This document shows, piece after piece, positions 38,326-48,454 of a stretch of 64,000 bases of DNA. The stretch lies in assembly GCA_013399875.1 (NCBI GenBank), contig VXAZ01004042.1, forward strand, positions 1-64,000, read 5' to 3'. The stretch comes from Gymnorhina tibicen. Lineage: Eukaryota > Chordata > Aves > Passeriformes > Artamidae. The position numbers and the translations under genes were made by a program. The stretch's first letter is position 1. Each line of letters opens with the position of its first letter. Below the pieces are notes generated by a model. That model was given only the letters and a program-made list of their open reading frames with translations, was not told the origin of the DNA and did not search any database.

Positions 38326-40805
38326 GACTACCTGTGTAGTGAAGGAGCACTGTCTGTCTTGTATGTGGGATCTTTATTTTGAAAAAATAGCAGGTGGTTA
38401 TGTGAGTGAAAAATGTAGTGTAGTGTCATAGGGCCTCAACCTGAATTTGCAGGAGCCGTTATTTTCCCCTCGGCTGTGCAGTCATCTTCCTTGCTTAACT
38501 CCTGATCATGTCTTTTATGTAATCTATGCTGAGTTATTTTTATATGCTGAGTCTGCTCTTATCTTTTCTACAATGTTCAGTGCTTTTCAGATTAATTTCC
38601 CCAGCTGGGTATTAGTCCGAATGTTGATGCATCACATGCCATGCAGAGGGTATCTGCCAGTGGCTTGCAGCATTCCATTTGTAGATCCTAAAACTTTCTT
38701 GAGGACGATACAGGTGACAGTATTATGAATTCAAGTTTGTTAATATATTTTCCTAGATGCTGTTAGCAGAATTCTTAAAAATAATTTAGTGATATAAAAT
38801 AAAAACTACTCCTTTGAATTGTCCTGTTTCTGTCCTACATACCCCAGAAATTGTACACTTGTAGCAATATAGTTTTATGGAAAATAGTAGTTTAATTCGT
38901 CCTGCAGAAAAATTTTAAAAATCAACATCTGATGATAATAACTAAGGCAGGGAAATGAAGCACTGACGTAAAGAAAAATTATTCAGAGTAGATTCAGAGT
39001 CTTATAAAACCAAAATCAAACCCAAACCTTAGACCTGCTTTAACTTTTTTTCCTTTCATGTGCATGATTTTCCGCTTTACATCTCAAAGCTAGCAGTTAT
39101 GGCTGGTCACATGTCCTTTAAAATTGGGGAATTTAGTACAGTATCAAAATTTGAATACGTTTCTAGATATGACAGTTTTTTCTTCACACACTAAAGACTG
39201 TTTAATACAATTAATTTTGGGTTTGTTTTGAGCTGCCAACTATTTTTAGCTTCTAAAATTTCAGACTTCTTCATATCCTTCCTGAGGTACAGCTTGCTCA
39301 CCTAATAGCTACAGTTTAGCAACTGGTTACAGGAATTTGCTCTTACTAAGTATCTTGACATTGTTAGAATAAACCAGAAGATGTTCAAGTAGCTTTGTAC
39401 ATGAGAAGGAAAACATAAAAATTACGTTTTTCAGTTTTGAAAACGGAATATTAATAATGTTGAGAATCCAGGAGCACTTCTGTCCAGACCCCTTGGAGCT
39501 GTCATGCAGTTTCTTCTTTGTGCTGATGTGGAGCTCTCTCTTCATTCCAAAAATGAGGACCAATGAATTTATAGCAGTTTTGTTGACTCCACAAAGGCTG
39601 TTGAACACTTTTTTTTTAATGTATTAGATTCTGAAAGTAATTCTTAATGTAATTAAAAGCTTAGAAATTGGACAGAATATCAGTGAGCAGGACAGCATGG
39701 ATTTTGTTGGATGAATAGTGGAACACTTGAAAAGCTGCTTACAAGTTGATACCATCTTGCTGCCACTTAATGTCTTGGAGAAGATACTCAGTTAGCCAGA
39801 GGCCTGGAAGAAGCAGAAGTAAAGAACATTTTACTTTCTTCATCCTAGCATACTGCCTGTTATCAGGGGAGCTTTTCCAGCTACTTGCTCACCCACAGTC
39901 TTCATTCTCTTCTGCTTTGAAGGAGAGTAGCATGTGTCAGGCTGTAAGGATTTCCTATTCTCATAGCAAAATCTAGGAACAAATAAAACTGTAAACTGTA
40001 AAGGTTTGAGAGGAAAAGTTCTTCGTTGTCACGGATGGGATGCTGACAGACCTATGAAGAGGGCAAAGAAACTGGCAAAGCAGTGCCACAGCAAACCCCT
40101 TCTGTTCTTGCCCTCCAGTGAATATCCACCTGTCACTGCAACAACCCCCAAAATTTGGTGCCTTGCAGTGTGATCGGTTGGACGATCAAACAGTTTTCCT
40201 CTCAATTATCTAGTGCAACATTATTTTTCCAAGTATGTTTTGTGATGCATTATAGTTTAGCTTTAAGATACTAAACATGAGCAGTAGCAGAAACTATTGC
40301 TTTTATTGCTGCTTCTTGCTAGGGCTTGCTGTCATAGTCGTGGTGTGCTGAGAGAGAGCGTAGGACCTGCAGTCAGCCCACTTGGGTTTTTTTTACTGTT
40401 TAACTTCATTAGGTCTAATTTAATTCTCTTATCAGTGAAATCCTCAACTGGCAACAATTCTAGACATTAGGTCTGGCACTTGGATCTTTTTTGTTGGATT
40501 CAAATAACACAGTCAAAACATTAATTTTTTTAAAAAAATGCTTATATGAGGTTGTACTGTCAGATCAAGAGCCACAGGCTCTTTCAGTCTACTCTTACAC
40601 AGTATTTCAGAGGAGGGCAGTCAGTGAGCTAAGTATCAGAGTTTCAGTATTGAAGTGTGTGTTTTCTTGACCTCCCCCCACCTGATGTCAGATTATTGTT
40701 TTAAGGATGTTGCATTCAGATGTGGTGGGACAACTGCAGTTAGTCTATACAATAACAAAATGCCTCTCACAACCGACATTGGAACAGAAAGTGTAAAGTT
40801 TCTGT
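38326..40805. other. AT-rich DNA, no gene seen
   Basis: No exon or repeat family is recognisable between two CR1 copies. A segment at about 40020-40210 is somewhat GC-richer and contains an 'aaaatttggtgccttgcag' phrase that slightly resembles an LTR/primer-binding-site junction, but not convincingly. Confidence 0.5.
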
Positions 40806-40995
40806 AACAGTAGGAAGAATTTCTTCACAGGAGGGGGGATTAGATATTGGAACGGGCTGCCCAGGGAAGTGGTGGAGTCACCGTCCCTGGAGGTGCATAA
40901 AAAAAGATTGGACATGGCACTTGACATGGTGGTGCTCAGTCAAAGGTTGGACTCCTTGACCCCAGAGTGCTTTTCCAACCTTGATTCTGTGATTA
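40806..40995 (+). mobile_element. CR1 LINE, 3'-terminal fragment
   Basis: The sequence follows the CR1 3' UTR closely. It has 'taggaagaatttcttcac', then 'gggctgcccagggaagtggt' and 'ggagtcaccgtccctggagg', then 'ggtggtgctcagtcaaaggt' and 'tggactccttgac', ending with 'ttttccaaccttgattctgt' and 'gatta'. About 190 bases remain. The 'attggaacgggctgcc' and 'tggtgctcagtc' variants mark a different CR1 subfamily from the 48.0 kb copy. No coding sequence is left. Confidence 0.92.
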
Positions 40996-41649
40996 AATTC
41001 TTTAAAGCTCATGAAGGTATTTTCTATTGTAACTACAAATGGTGAAAATGAGAAGACATATGTGCTGCATTTTTGAAGTTATGCCCAGCTCAAAATACCT
41101 AGTCAGTCTTCTGTTCTGCTTAAAGCATAAAGATGCCTCTGACAAGATGTTGAATTTTCTTATTTTAGTCATGCATGTGCTAGTATTTACCATTTCTATT
41201 TCTCCTTTGCTCATTGCAGAAAAATTTTTCAGAGCTGAAATGAATTCTCTGTTGGTGAATGCACAGCTGCTCCAAAAAAGTGCTATAAAAACTGTATTTT
41301 TATCTGTTTAAGTGACAGACACAATTTACTTTTGGGTTTGAAATTGCCATCACGCCTAAAGACCAGTATTGTGGAGAGGTTTGTTTTCTTAACTGATGAA
41401 AATTAAAATATATCTTCTGGTCTCTTACCTGTGATTCCAAAATTATAAGTGCAATCATTATTTGTTTTCTAAATTTATGGGTATATGCATGCACCTGTGT
41501 TGTGTATTCAGTAGGTGGGCTGCACAGCAAGGAGAAGGTGTGCAGGGCACAACATTCAGCCACTCCTGCAGAGATGCTCTGAATCATGGAGTTGGGGCTG
41601 ATTTGTGATGATAATGTTATTGAGACACTATCCAAAGTTAGATTAAATA
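40996..41649. other. Unique sequence between two CR1 copies
   Basis: About 650 bases separate two plus-strand CR1 fragments. The open frames of 90 (+) and 111 (-) codons have no family resemblance. Nothing else is seen. Confidence 0.55.
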
Positions 41650-42192
41650 AAAAAGATCTAACGAGGTTGAGGGAGGTGATTCTGCCCTTCTGCTTTGTTC
41701 TGGTGAGACCCCACCCGCAGTACTGTGTCCAGCTCTGGCATTCTCAGCACAGGAAGGACATTGACCCATTGGAATGAGTCCAGAGGAGGCCACCAAGATG
41801 ATCAGAGGGATGGAGCACCTCTCCTATGAGGAAAGGCTGGGAGAACTGGGATTTTTCAGCCTGGAAAAGAGAAAGCTTTGGGGTGACCTAATTGTGGCTT
41901 TCCAGTATCTGAAGGGAGCCTTCAAGAAAATTGGAGACCTTTTACAAGGATGTGTAATGACAGGACAAGGGGGAATGGCTTCAAACTGAGTGAGAGTAGG
42001 TTTAGATTAGATATGAGGAAGGAATTCCTTACTGGTGAGGCACTGGATAGGTTGCCCAGAGAAGTTGTGGCTGCCCCATCCGTGGAAGTGTTCAAGGCCA
42101 GGTTGGATCAGGCTTTGAGCAACCTGGTGTAGTGAAAGGTGTCCCTGCCCATGGCAAGGGGTTGGAACTAGATGATCTATGATTTGGGTATA
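41650..42192 (+). mobile_element. CR1 LINE, 3'-terminal half-kilobase
   Basis: The text runs in CR1 order: 'gtgattctgcccttctgctt', 'ctggtgagaccccaccc', 'agtactgtgtccagctctgg', 'gtccagaggaggccaccaag', 'gatcagagggatggagcacc', 'tatgaggaaaggctggga', 'aatggcttcaaactgagtga', 'ggttggatcaggctttgagc' and finally 'ggggttggaactagatgatc'. The 'aaggtcccttccaacc' and terminal repeats that should follow are missing or replaced by 'tatgatttgggtat', so the very 3' end is deleted or degraded. Remnants of the ORF2 C-terminus appear as the RPHPQYCVQLWHSQHRKDID segment. The copy is non-coding. Confidence 0.94.
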
Positions 42193-43668
42193 GAGGATAT
42201 TACATTACTGGAAATAATCTAACTGGCACAGCTTGAAGAGGACTGTTGATCTGTTAACTGCTTGTCACTGATTCTGGAGGAAGCATTTATTTTGTGGCAT
42301 TTCTTATCAGTCTATTCTCAGAATCTTTCCAAAGTTAAGTTAGAAAATAATTGTTTTAAGAGCTAAAGTTAATGTGTAAGCGTTTTTAAAATAAAACCTT
42401 TAATTTCAGATGGTACCATACAAAAGTAACTTTTCACTTCCTCTTTTTTAATCTCTAAGATCAATTCGTAGTTTCAAGTTTAAATTTGACTTTGTGTTAT
42501 GAAAATTCTTTTCTCACCTTCAAACCTGTCTCTTTGTAATTTGCTTAAATATGACTAGTTCAATTTGCTTTTAGAGAACAATTTAAATAAGGTTCCTCTG
42601 TACACAAATTTTAGTTAACTAACCTAGGGGAGGAGGACTTGCCATGTAAGTACTTCCGGAAAAAATTCCTGTACAGGAATGAAAAGGATATTCTTCAGAA
42701 CAATTTTTAGTTTAAGTAGATAAGACTACTGTATGTGTACAGAACAAACTCTAAGCTGCTAACTAATAAAGTAAACATAAATATACACTTGCGGATGTGG
42801 ATTCCAGACTTTTTTCATCTAAGCCTGTCTTGACACTGCTATCTCCACCTGTCCAGGGATTTCTTGAGCCATTTACTTAACCAGGAAATTTCCCTCCTTC
42901 CCACTCTCACTTCTCATATGTCAGCAGCAGCCCAGGAGCTCTGGGAAGCTGGAGCCCCAGGCTCTGACCTTTTATAAAGCTGGCAGAGATCTGGGGAACT
43001 TTGTGTTCTGTCTCAGCACCCCTCACCTCCCTTGTGCTGTGTGAGTCTCTCTTACCAGTTGGGAAGAGAAATTTGAGACTTATTACCACTTATCTTATAA
43101 ATGTATGCTTTTCTTTGTCTTTAGTCAAATAAGAGCACCTTTATGTTTCAAAATAGTAATTAAAAAGCAAATATAAAAAGAGTTGTCTTTCTCTGAAGCA
43201 CACTTTTCTAAGTTCTGAAAATAAAAGCAGTTTATCATTATGCCTTGCAAGCCTAATATGGAGGGAACCTGTGAAATTCTCTTCAGATGAAGTAATTTCA
43301 AATATAGATGCTATTTAAAAGTTGTAATCATGTTTACTGTCTGAAATATTTTACTAGGTTTAATAAACAGGAATATTTTTTTCAAGGTTAGTAGGAACTC
43401 TGACATAGGTGCAAAGGTGAGACTTCATCTAATGACTACTTTTAACACTGTAGTGCTTTTTTTCTTTATTACAGTGAAATGTCGTATGTTCCTCATGCAA
43501 TCAGGTTGTATGGATCGTAAAATACTTGATGACATTGTTCAGTTTTTCTCCAGGAAGCAGTACTTTAAATTCAAGAGTATCATATTAAATCGATGACGTT
43601 TCCTACAAATAATAAGATTTTTGTAGTCTGCTTTCAGTGTGTGAGGTTAATAATGATTTTTTAAAATT
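42193..43668. other. AT-rich DNA, no gene seen
   Basis: No exon-like frames or known repeats are visible. A slightly GC-richer patch at about 42830-43060 (with 'agcagcagcccaggagctct') gives a 60-codon minus-strand frame without family resemblance. Confidence 0.55.
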
Positions 43669-43704
43669 GAAATGGGTATAGAAATGGGTATAGAAATGGG
43701 TATA
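43669..43704. repeat. Perfect tandem repeat, 3 x 12 bp
   Basis: The unit GAAATGGGTATA occurs three times with no mismatch (43669-43680, 43681-43692, 43693-43704). It lies about 65 bases upstream of the CR1 copy that begins near 43769. It looks like a recent local duplication, probably variable in copy number. Confidence 0.95.
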
Positions 43705-43768
43705 TCACCCTTTGACGTATTTTCATCTTAGGGTAGTTTCTTCTTGATGATGATTTAAATATGGACCT

Positions 43769-44467
43769 GGAAAAGGGAAAGCATAATCCCATTTTTAAAA
43801 AGGGGAAAAAAGAAAGACTTCAGTGCCCAGCAAGTCCATGGAGCAGATCCTTCTGGAGACTATGCTAAGGCATTTGGAAAATAAGAAAATGATTAGTGGC
43901 AGCCATTACGGCTTCACTATGGGCAAATCACATCTGACAAATTTGGTGGCCTTGTATGACGGAGTTACGGCAGTGGTGGATAAGGGAAGCTATGTCATCT
44001 ACCTGGACTTGTGGAAGGAATTCAACACTGTCCCACAGGACATGCTTGTCTCTGAACTGGAGAGATGTGGATTTGATGGATGCAGCAGTCAGTGGATAAG
44101 AAATTGACTGATTAGTCACACTCAAAGAGTTGTGGTCGAGGGCTCGATGTCCAAGTGGAGAGCGGTGGCGAGTGGCACTCCAGGGGTTACCACTGGGACC
44201 GGCGCTGTTTGACATCTTTGTCAGCAGTGTGGACAGCGAGAGGAACTGCACCCTCAGCAAGTTTGCTGATGACACCGAGCTCTGTGGTGTGGAGTTCCTT
44301 CTGCTGGAGGGAAGGGATGCCATCCAGGGGGGACCTTGACAGGCTTGAGAGCTGGGCCCACACAAACCTCATGAAGTTTAACAAGGCCAAGTGCAAGGTC
44401 CAGCTGGGTTGGAACTAGGTGATCTATAAGGTCCCTTCCAACCTATTCTGTGTTTTTATGATTCTCT
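43769..44467 (+). mobile_element. CR1 LINE, reverse-transcriptase fragment joined directly to the 3' tail
   Basis: The frame from 43823 encodes the CR1 palm: '[17 protein letters not shown]', then [20 protein letters not shown] and motif A as [11 protein letters not shown], where the family has YLDxxKaFDTV. A TGA at 44105-44107 replaces the usual Trp codon of the 'WIRNWL' segment. A two-base deletion near 44180 then shifts the frame, and motif C follows intact as F-A-D-D at 44262-44273. After 'tttaacaaggccaagtgcaa' and 'ggtccagctg' (about 44408) the sequence jumps to 'ggttggaactaggtgatcta', 'aaggtcccttccaacc' and a TGATTCT tail. About a kilobase of C-terminal coding and 3' UTR sequence, judged against other copies, is therefore missing internally. 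The CR1 'GNYRPVSLT' segment is also deleted near 43820. The copy is non-functional. Confidence 0.93.
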
Positions 44468-47008
44468 ATACATAACTTCTAAGATATAGAGTAGGAAAAA
44501 ACTGCCCTGTCAAATTCTTTCTCAGCAGACCTGCCACCTGCACCAGTGTGTAGCTAATTCAGAATGACTTTAGAAAGCAAAATGAACCTTTCCCCTGGAT
44601 ACTTTCTGACAACTGGCTCATCTTTTCATATTATTGGCAAGAACCACATTAAGCCATTCTGTCAGTGATCCTTTTTGCATTGTTCTAATTTCTTTGCTCA
44701 GCAGGGTAAAGTACACATTGTCTTGGAAATTCCGTGCTGGTAAGCTGAGAGAAGATGTACTCCATGTGGCAGGACAGCTGAATGTGGGCTGCTGTGTCCA
44801 CAATGCAGCCAGTTGTGTAGGATGGCTTCTGAGTAGCCCAGGTTAGCCTGTGGACTGAAGAGCAGAATTCAGAACTGAAGATTAGGTGCCCCTTTTTGTT
44901 TTGTTGTACCTAGCAGCAAGTTAAATAAATACATCATTTAGTTACCTTGATGCATTTCTCCAGGGATTTGGTAAGACATCCATTGTACCTGGTATGTCAA
45001 CTGACAGAAGCAGTTCACATCATCATGACTGGGATGCTTATACCTGTCCTTAAACTATTTAATTCAATGTAATTGGAATTATCTATTGAACTGTATACTA
45101 AATGAGTAAGCAAGTAGGGTCAGAAGTGAGAAATGAAGCAAGGCTTTTCACAAGCAGGTCAGAAGACAAGACTGTGGTTTTTAAGTTTGAATTCCCTAGG
45201 GTAATTTAGTATAAGTAATTCATAAAGTTAAAAATAATTTTATTGTAGCATGATAAAAGTAGGGCTGTGCTTTTGGTCTGTGTTCCTATTGAAGTGAACT
45301 CAGGTTCATGTGCAGATTCTTTTGTGTGCCCCAAGACCTTCTTTGGAATGTTATCTCTAAACTTGAATTTCATTAGCTGATATTTTATCCCATGTGCGCT
45401 GCCCACCTGCTAGTTTTTAAAGTTTTTACTGTGTAAGTATTGGGTTTCATTCTCGTTTACAGCTCGTATAGGTGTAGTTGTTGTGCTACTTTCATCTGTG
45501 TATGTGTATCGTATTCTTCTCCATGTACTGTGTTGTGGCCCTAACATACTGAGTAATATTCTGCTATCATGAGAAAGTTGGGTTTATTTTTAATTCATTT
45601 GGTTCATAGCTAACTTGTATCTTTTCTGTTGTCTTCCCTTTTCCATTCCTGCTCCTGTTCTGAGCTCAGATGGTTAGAGTGCAAACACGGCAAGGACTGG
45701 GGTCCCCCTTGCTGATTACAATAAAATCGTTTTTCCTATAGTTGTTGACTGTCAAATAGATTGCAGTGATTTTCAAGGATGTTAGGCACTTCATAAATAA
45801 TTGTAGTCACTTATATGTGTGTGTGTGTAAACACATCTGTATATCTGTAGTCTATATAGATATATTTTATAAAACTCAAACTGTATTTTTTCTTTTTTAC
45901 TCTTTATAAAGGTCACATCTGATACTAATGAATACAAATAACGGTTAAAAGTTTGCTGTGGTTTATGTCTTTACTGTTTTTCGTTCGTTTTGGGGCTCAG
46001 CTTGCTCTAGACCCTTTTGTACTTTATGGTGGACTTGATTATTTTTGTGTTGAGAAAATGATGCATCATAATTGCTACCCAAATGCCAGGGGATTTTTCC
46101 AGTTTCATTTGCCTGATCCTTTCCTACTTGCTTGTGGAATGCCACTGTGGGATTGCAACTTCCTTGATCTCTGGTGATAGTGCTGAGTATCTTGTCCTAA
46201 AACATCTTCAGGGTTCAGACCTGTCGCCTCTCCGGTACATTGTGCCTTGTGGATCCAAACTCTGCCCTTCTCACTGTGGTGGGAAATGTATCACAATTCT
46301 TTCTTTTGTTTGTCACAACTTAGTATTCTTCCATGGCTTCTGCAAGGTTGTGAAGCAGCTGTAAGCAAATTATCATGAGGCTTACAGCAACCACTGAAAC
46401 TACTCTAACACTAGACTTCTCCCAATTACCAGGTTATAAGCTTAGTTGCATATGGAACGAGAAGAAAGGTTTCTGTTTTATTGACAGTAGTTCAGTGAAG
46501 GTATCCTCTCTAATATTAGGAAAAGCTTGAAATCCTCCCTCCCAAAATGCTCATACAAGTAAGAAATCATCTATAGTTGACTCCTTGTTTCTTCCAGAAA
46601 ACTCTGGTTGTAAAAATACTGTAAACAGCAAGTAAGAGGCTTTGTTATTACCAAAAGTTGTTAGCATGAAAGCACAGATAAACTGTCTTATACAGAACAA
46701 ATGGAAAAATCAGGGGTGGCTTATCAATAAATGTATAGTCACAGAAGATAATGTATTTTAAACATATAAGATAGTGCATATTTTTGTAGGAAAATAATTA
46801 GTTTCTATTCAGGCATAGATCCATTTCCCTGACGCAGGTTAAAAAAAAAGGCGGTTAATAAAACTTAGTTATGTGGAACACTGCCCCAGCTCTTAAAAAC
46901 AAATTACGGAATTTAAGGTAGATGGAGGGCGTACACCCAAGAAAACAAAAGTTTTCAAGCTTTGGGGAATGAACCAAACTTTGGTGACACTAAGGCTGAG
47001 AGGGTGTG
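44468..47008. other. AT-rich DNA, no gene seen
   Basis: No gene-like or repeat-family sequence is recognisable. A short TATA(TG)n stretch lies at 45812-45828. Open frames of up to 93 codons are unremarkable. Confidence 0.55.
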
Positions 47009-47059
47009 TTTTCTAAGTATTTTCCTTTTCTAAGGATTCTCCTTTTCTAAGTATTCATT
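47009..47059. repeat. Tandem repeat, 3 x 17 bp
   Basis: Three consecutive 17-base units begin with TTTTCTAAG: TTTTCTAAGTATTTTCC, TTTTCTAAGGATTCTCC and TTTTCTAAGTATTCATT. They differ at a few positions each, so the duplication is moderately old. No known satellite is recognised. Confidence 0.9.
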
Positions 47060-47989
47060 AAGGGCTGTTGTGAGGGAGATGACAGTGAACCAGATGAAAA
47101 AGTAACATACCTAATGTGGAAAGGAACATGTTCTAAGATGCCTGTTGACATCTGAACATTTTCTACTTCTTTATTGTCTGGGAACTGAAATAGCAAAGCT
47201 TTCTCCCTGCTTTTATGTAGATCTTGCTGTAGTCAGCTGCAATTTTGTCACTTCACTGTGTATAATATGCTTTATTTAAGACATGGGAATCCAACAAGAA
47301 GGTATAGCTGCATAGAATACCAGTACTGCCTTTCTGTGGGGAAAGACTGAGAAGAGTGGACCCTTTACACTGTCTTTTAGGATGTTTATGGGTGTAGGTA
47401 AATGTTTTGGTAGCTATGAAGTTCTTAATTAAATTCTGAAGTTAATTCAGTTCTTAATTGAATTGAACTTCTGAATATCCTTTATGTAGGAGGTCACTCT
47501 TGCTTTATGGTGAGACCATGAAACGTCACGAAGATGCAGCGGGGTGGTAAGGTTAGGCATGGTGCTGTGGGGATACAGCTTCTGGGCATGGCCAGGTCTG
47601 AGTGCAGGTACGATGAATGATGCCTCCTGTGTCTGTCCAGATGCATGAATACTTAAATATGACACAGTAATATTAAGGTGTGTTTCTAGGTTGGAGGAAG
47701 ATTTAGGTATTTTTGCTGCTCATGGGAAATACTAGCTTTTTTAGAATCAGGTACAAAGCAGCCTGTGAACTATATAAAACACCTTTGAGCTAAATCTGAT
47801 AAATAAGTGAGGCTTAAATTGTAACTGGGTTAAATACCTCAGTAAGGTTTGGGGAGTGGGGAGTATTGGGGTCCCCCACTCGTGGAGCCCATTTTCCGGA
47901 ATGAACCACAATGGAGCGGGTAAGGGCTACAGATGTATGGGTGGATACAGCACAATGTATCAGGAGACCTTGAAAATCCCAGACAAGTC
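47060..47989. other. No gene seen, GC-richer patches
   Basis: The patches at about 47510-47640 and 47850-47980 are richer in GC and CpG than the flanks. The second abuts the CR1 fragment and may be a diverged 5' extension of it. No exon or family is recognisable in either. Confidence 0.45.
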
Positions 47990-48454
47990 TCTGTCTACAA
48001 AGAGGGCAGCAAAGATGGTGCAGGGCCTTGAGGGGAAGCTGTGTGAGGAGCACTGGGGTCACTTGGTCTCTTCAGCCAGAGGAGAAGAGGAGACTGTGGG
48101 GAGACCTCACTGCAGTAAAGAGCTTCCTCACAAGGGGAAGAGGAGGGACAGACACTGATCTTTTCTCTGTGGTGACCAGTGACAGCACCTGAGGAAGTGG
48201 CCTGAAGCTGTGTCAAGTGAGATTTTTAGTTTTGATATTAGGAAAAGATTCTTAACCCAGAGGGTGGCTGGGCACTGGAACAGGCTCCCCAGGCCTGGTG
48301 CTGTGACCACTGCTTGCCAGAGCTCCTGAGGTGTTTGGACAATACCCTTGGGCTCATGGTGGGATTCTTGGGGTTGTGCTGTGCAGGGTCAGGAGTTGGA
48401 CTTTAGCGATCCTTTTGGGTGCCTTCCAACTCAGGATATTCTATGATTCTATGA
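47990..48454 (+). mobile_element. CR1 LINE, 3'-terminal fragment with intact tail
   Basis: The element runs in CR1 3' UTR order: 'aagatggtgcagggccttga', 'ggggaagctgtgtgaggag', 'ggtcacttggtctcttcagc', 'agaagaggagactgtgggga', 'ctctgtggtgaccagtgaca', 'aacccagagggtggctgggc', 'actggaacaggctccccagg', 'gtgctgtgcagggtcaggag' and 'ttggactttagcgatccttt'. It ends in 'ttccaactcaggatattcta' and TGATTCTATGA, the complete CR1 terminus with direct ATTCTATG-type repeats. The 'caggagttggact...ttccaactcaggatattct' version marks a CR1 subfamily distinct from the 40.8 kb copy. No coding potential remains. Confidence 0.94.

Noticed and set aside
40130..40215. LTR end plus primer-binding-site-like phrase (aaaatttggtgccttgcag)
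   Set aside because: Only about nine bases resemble a tRNA-complementary site, with no LTR termini, polypurine tract or retroviral coding nearby.
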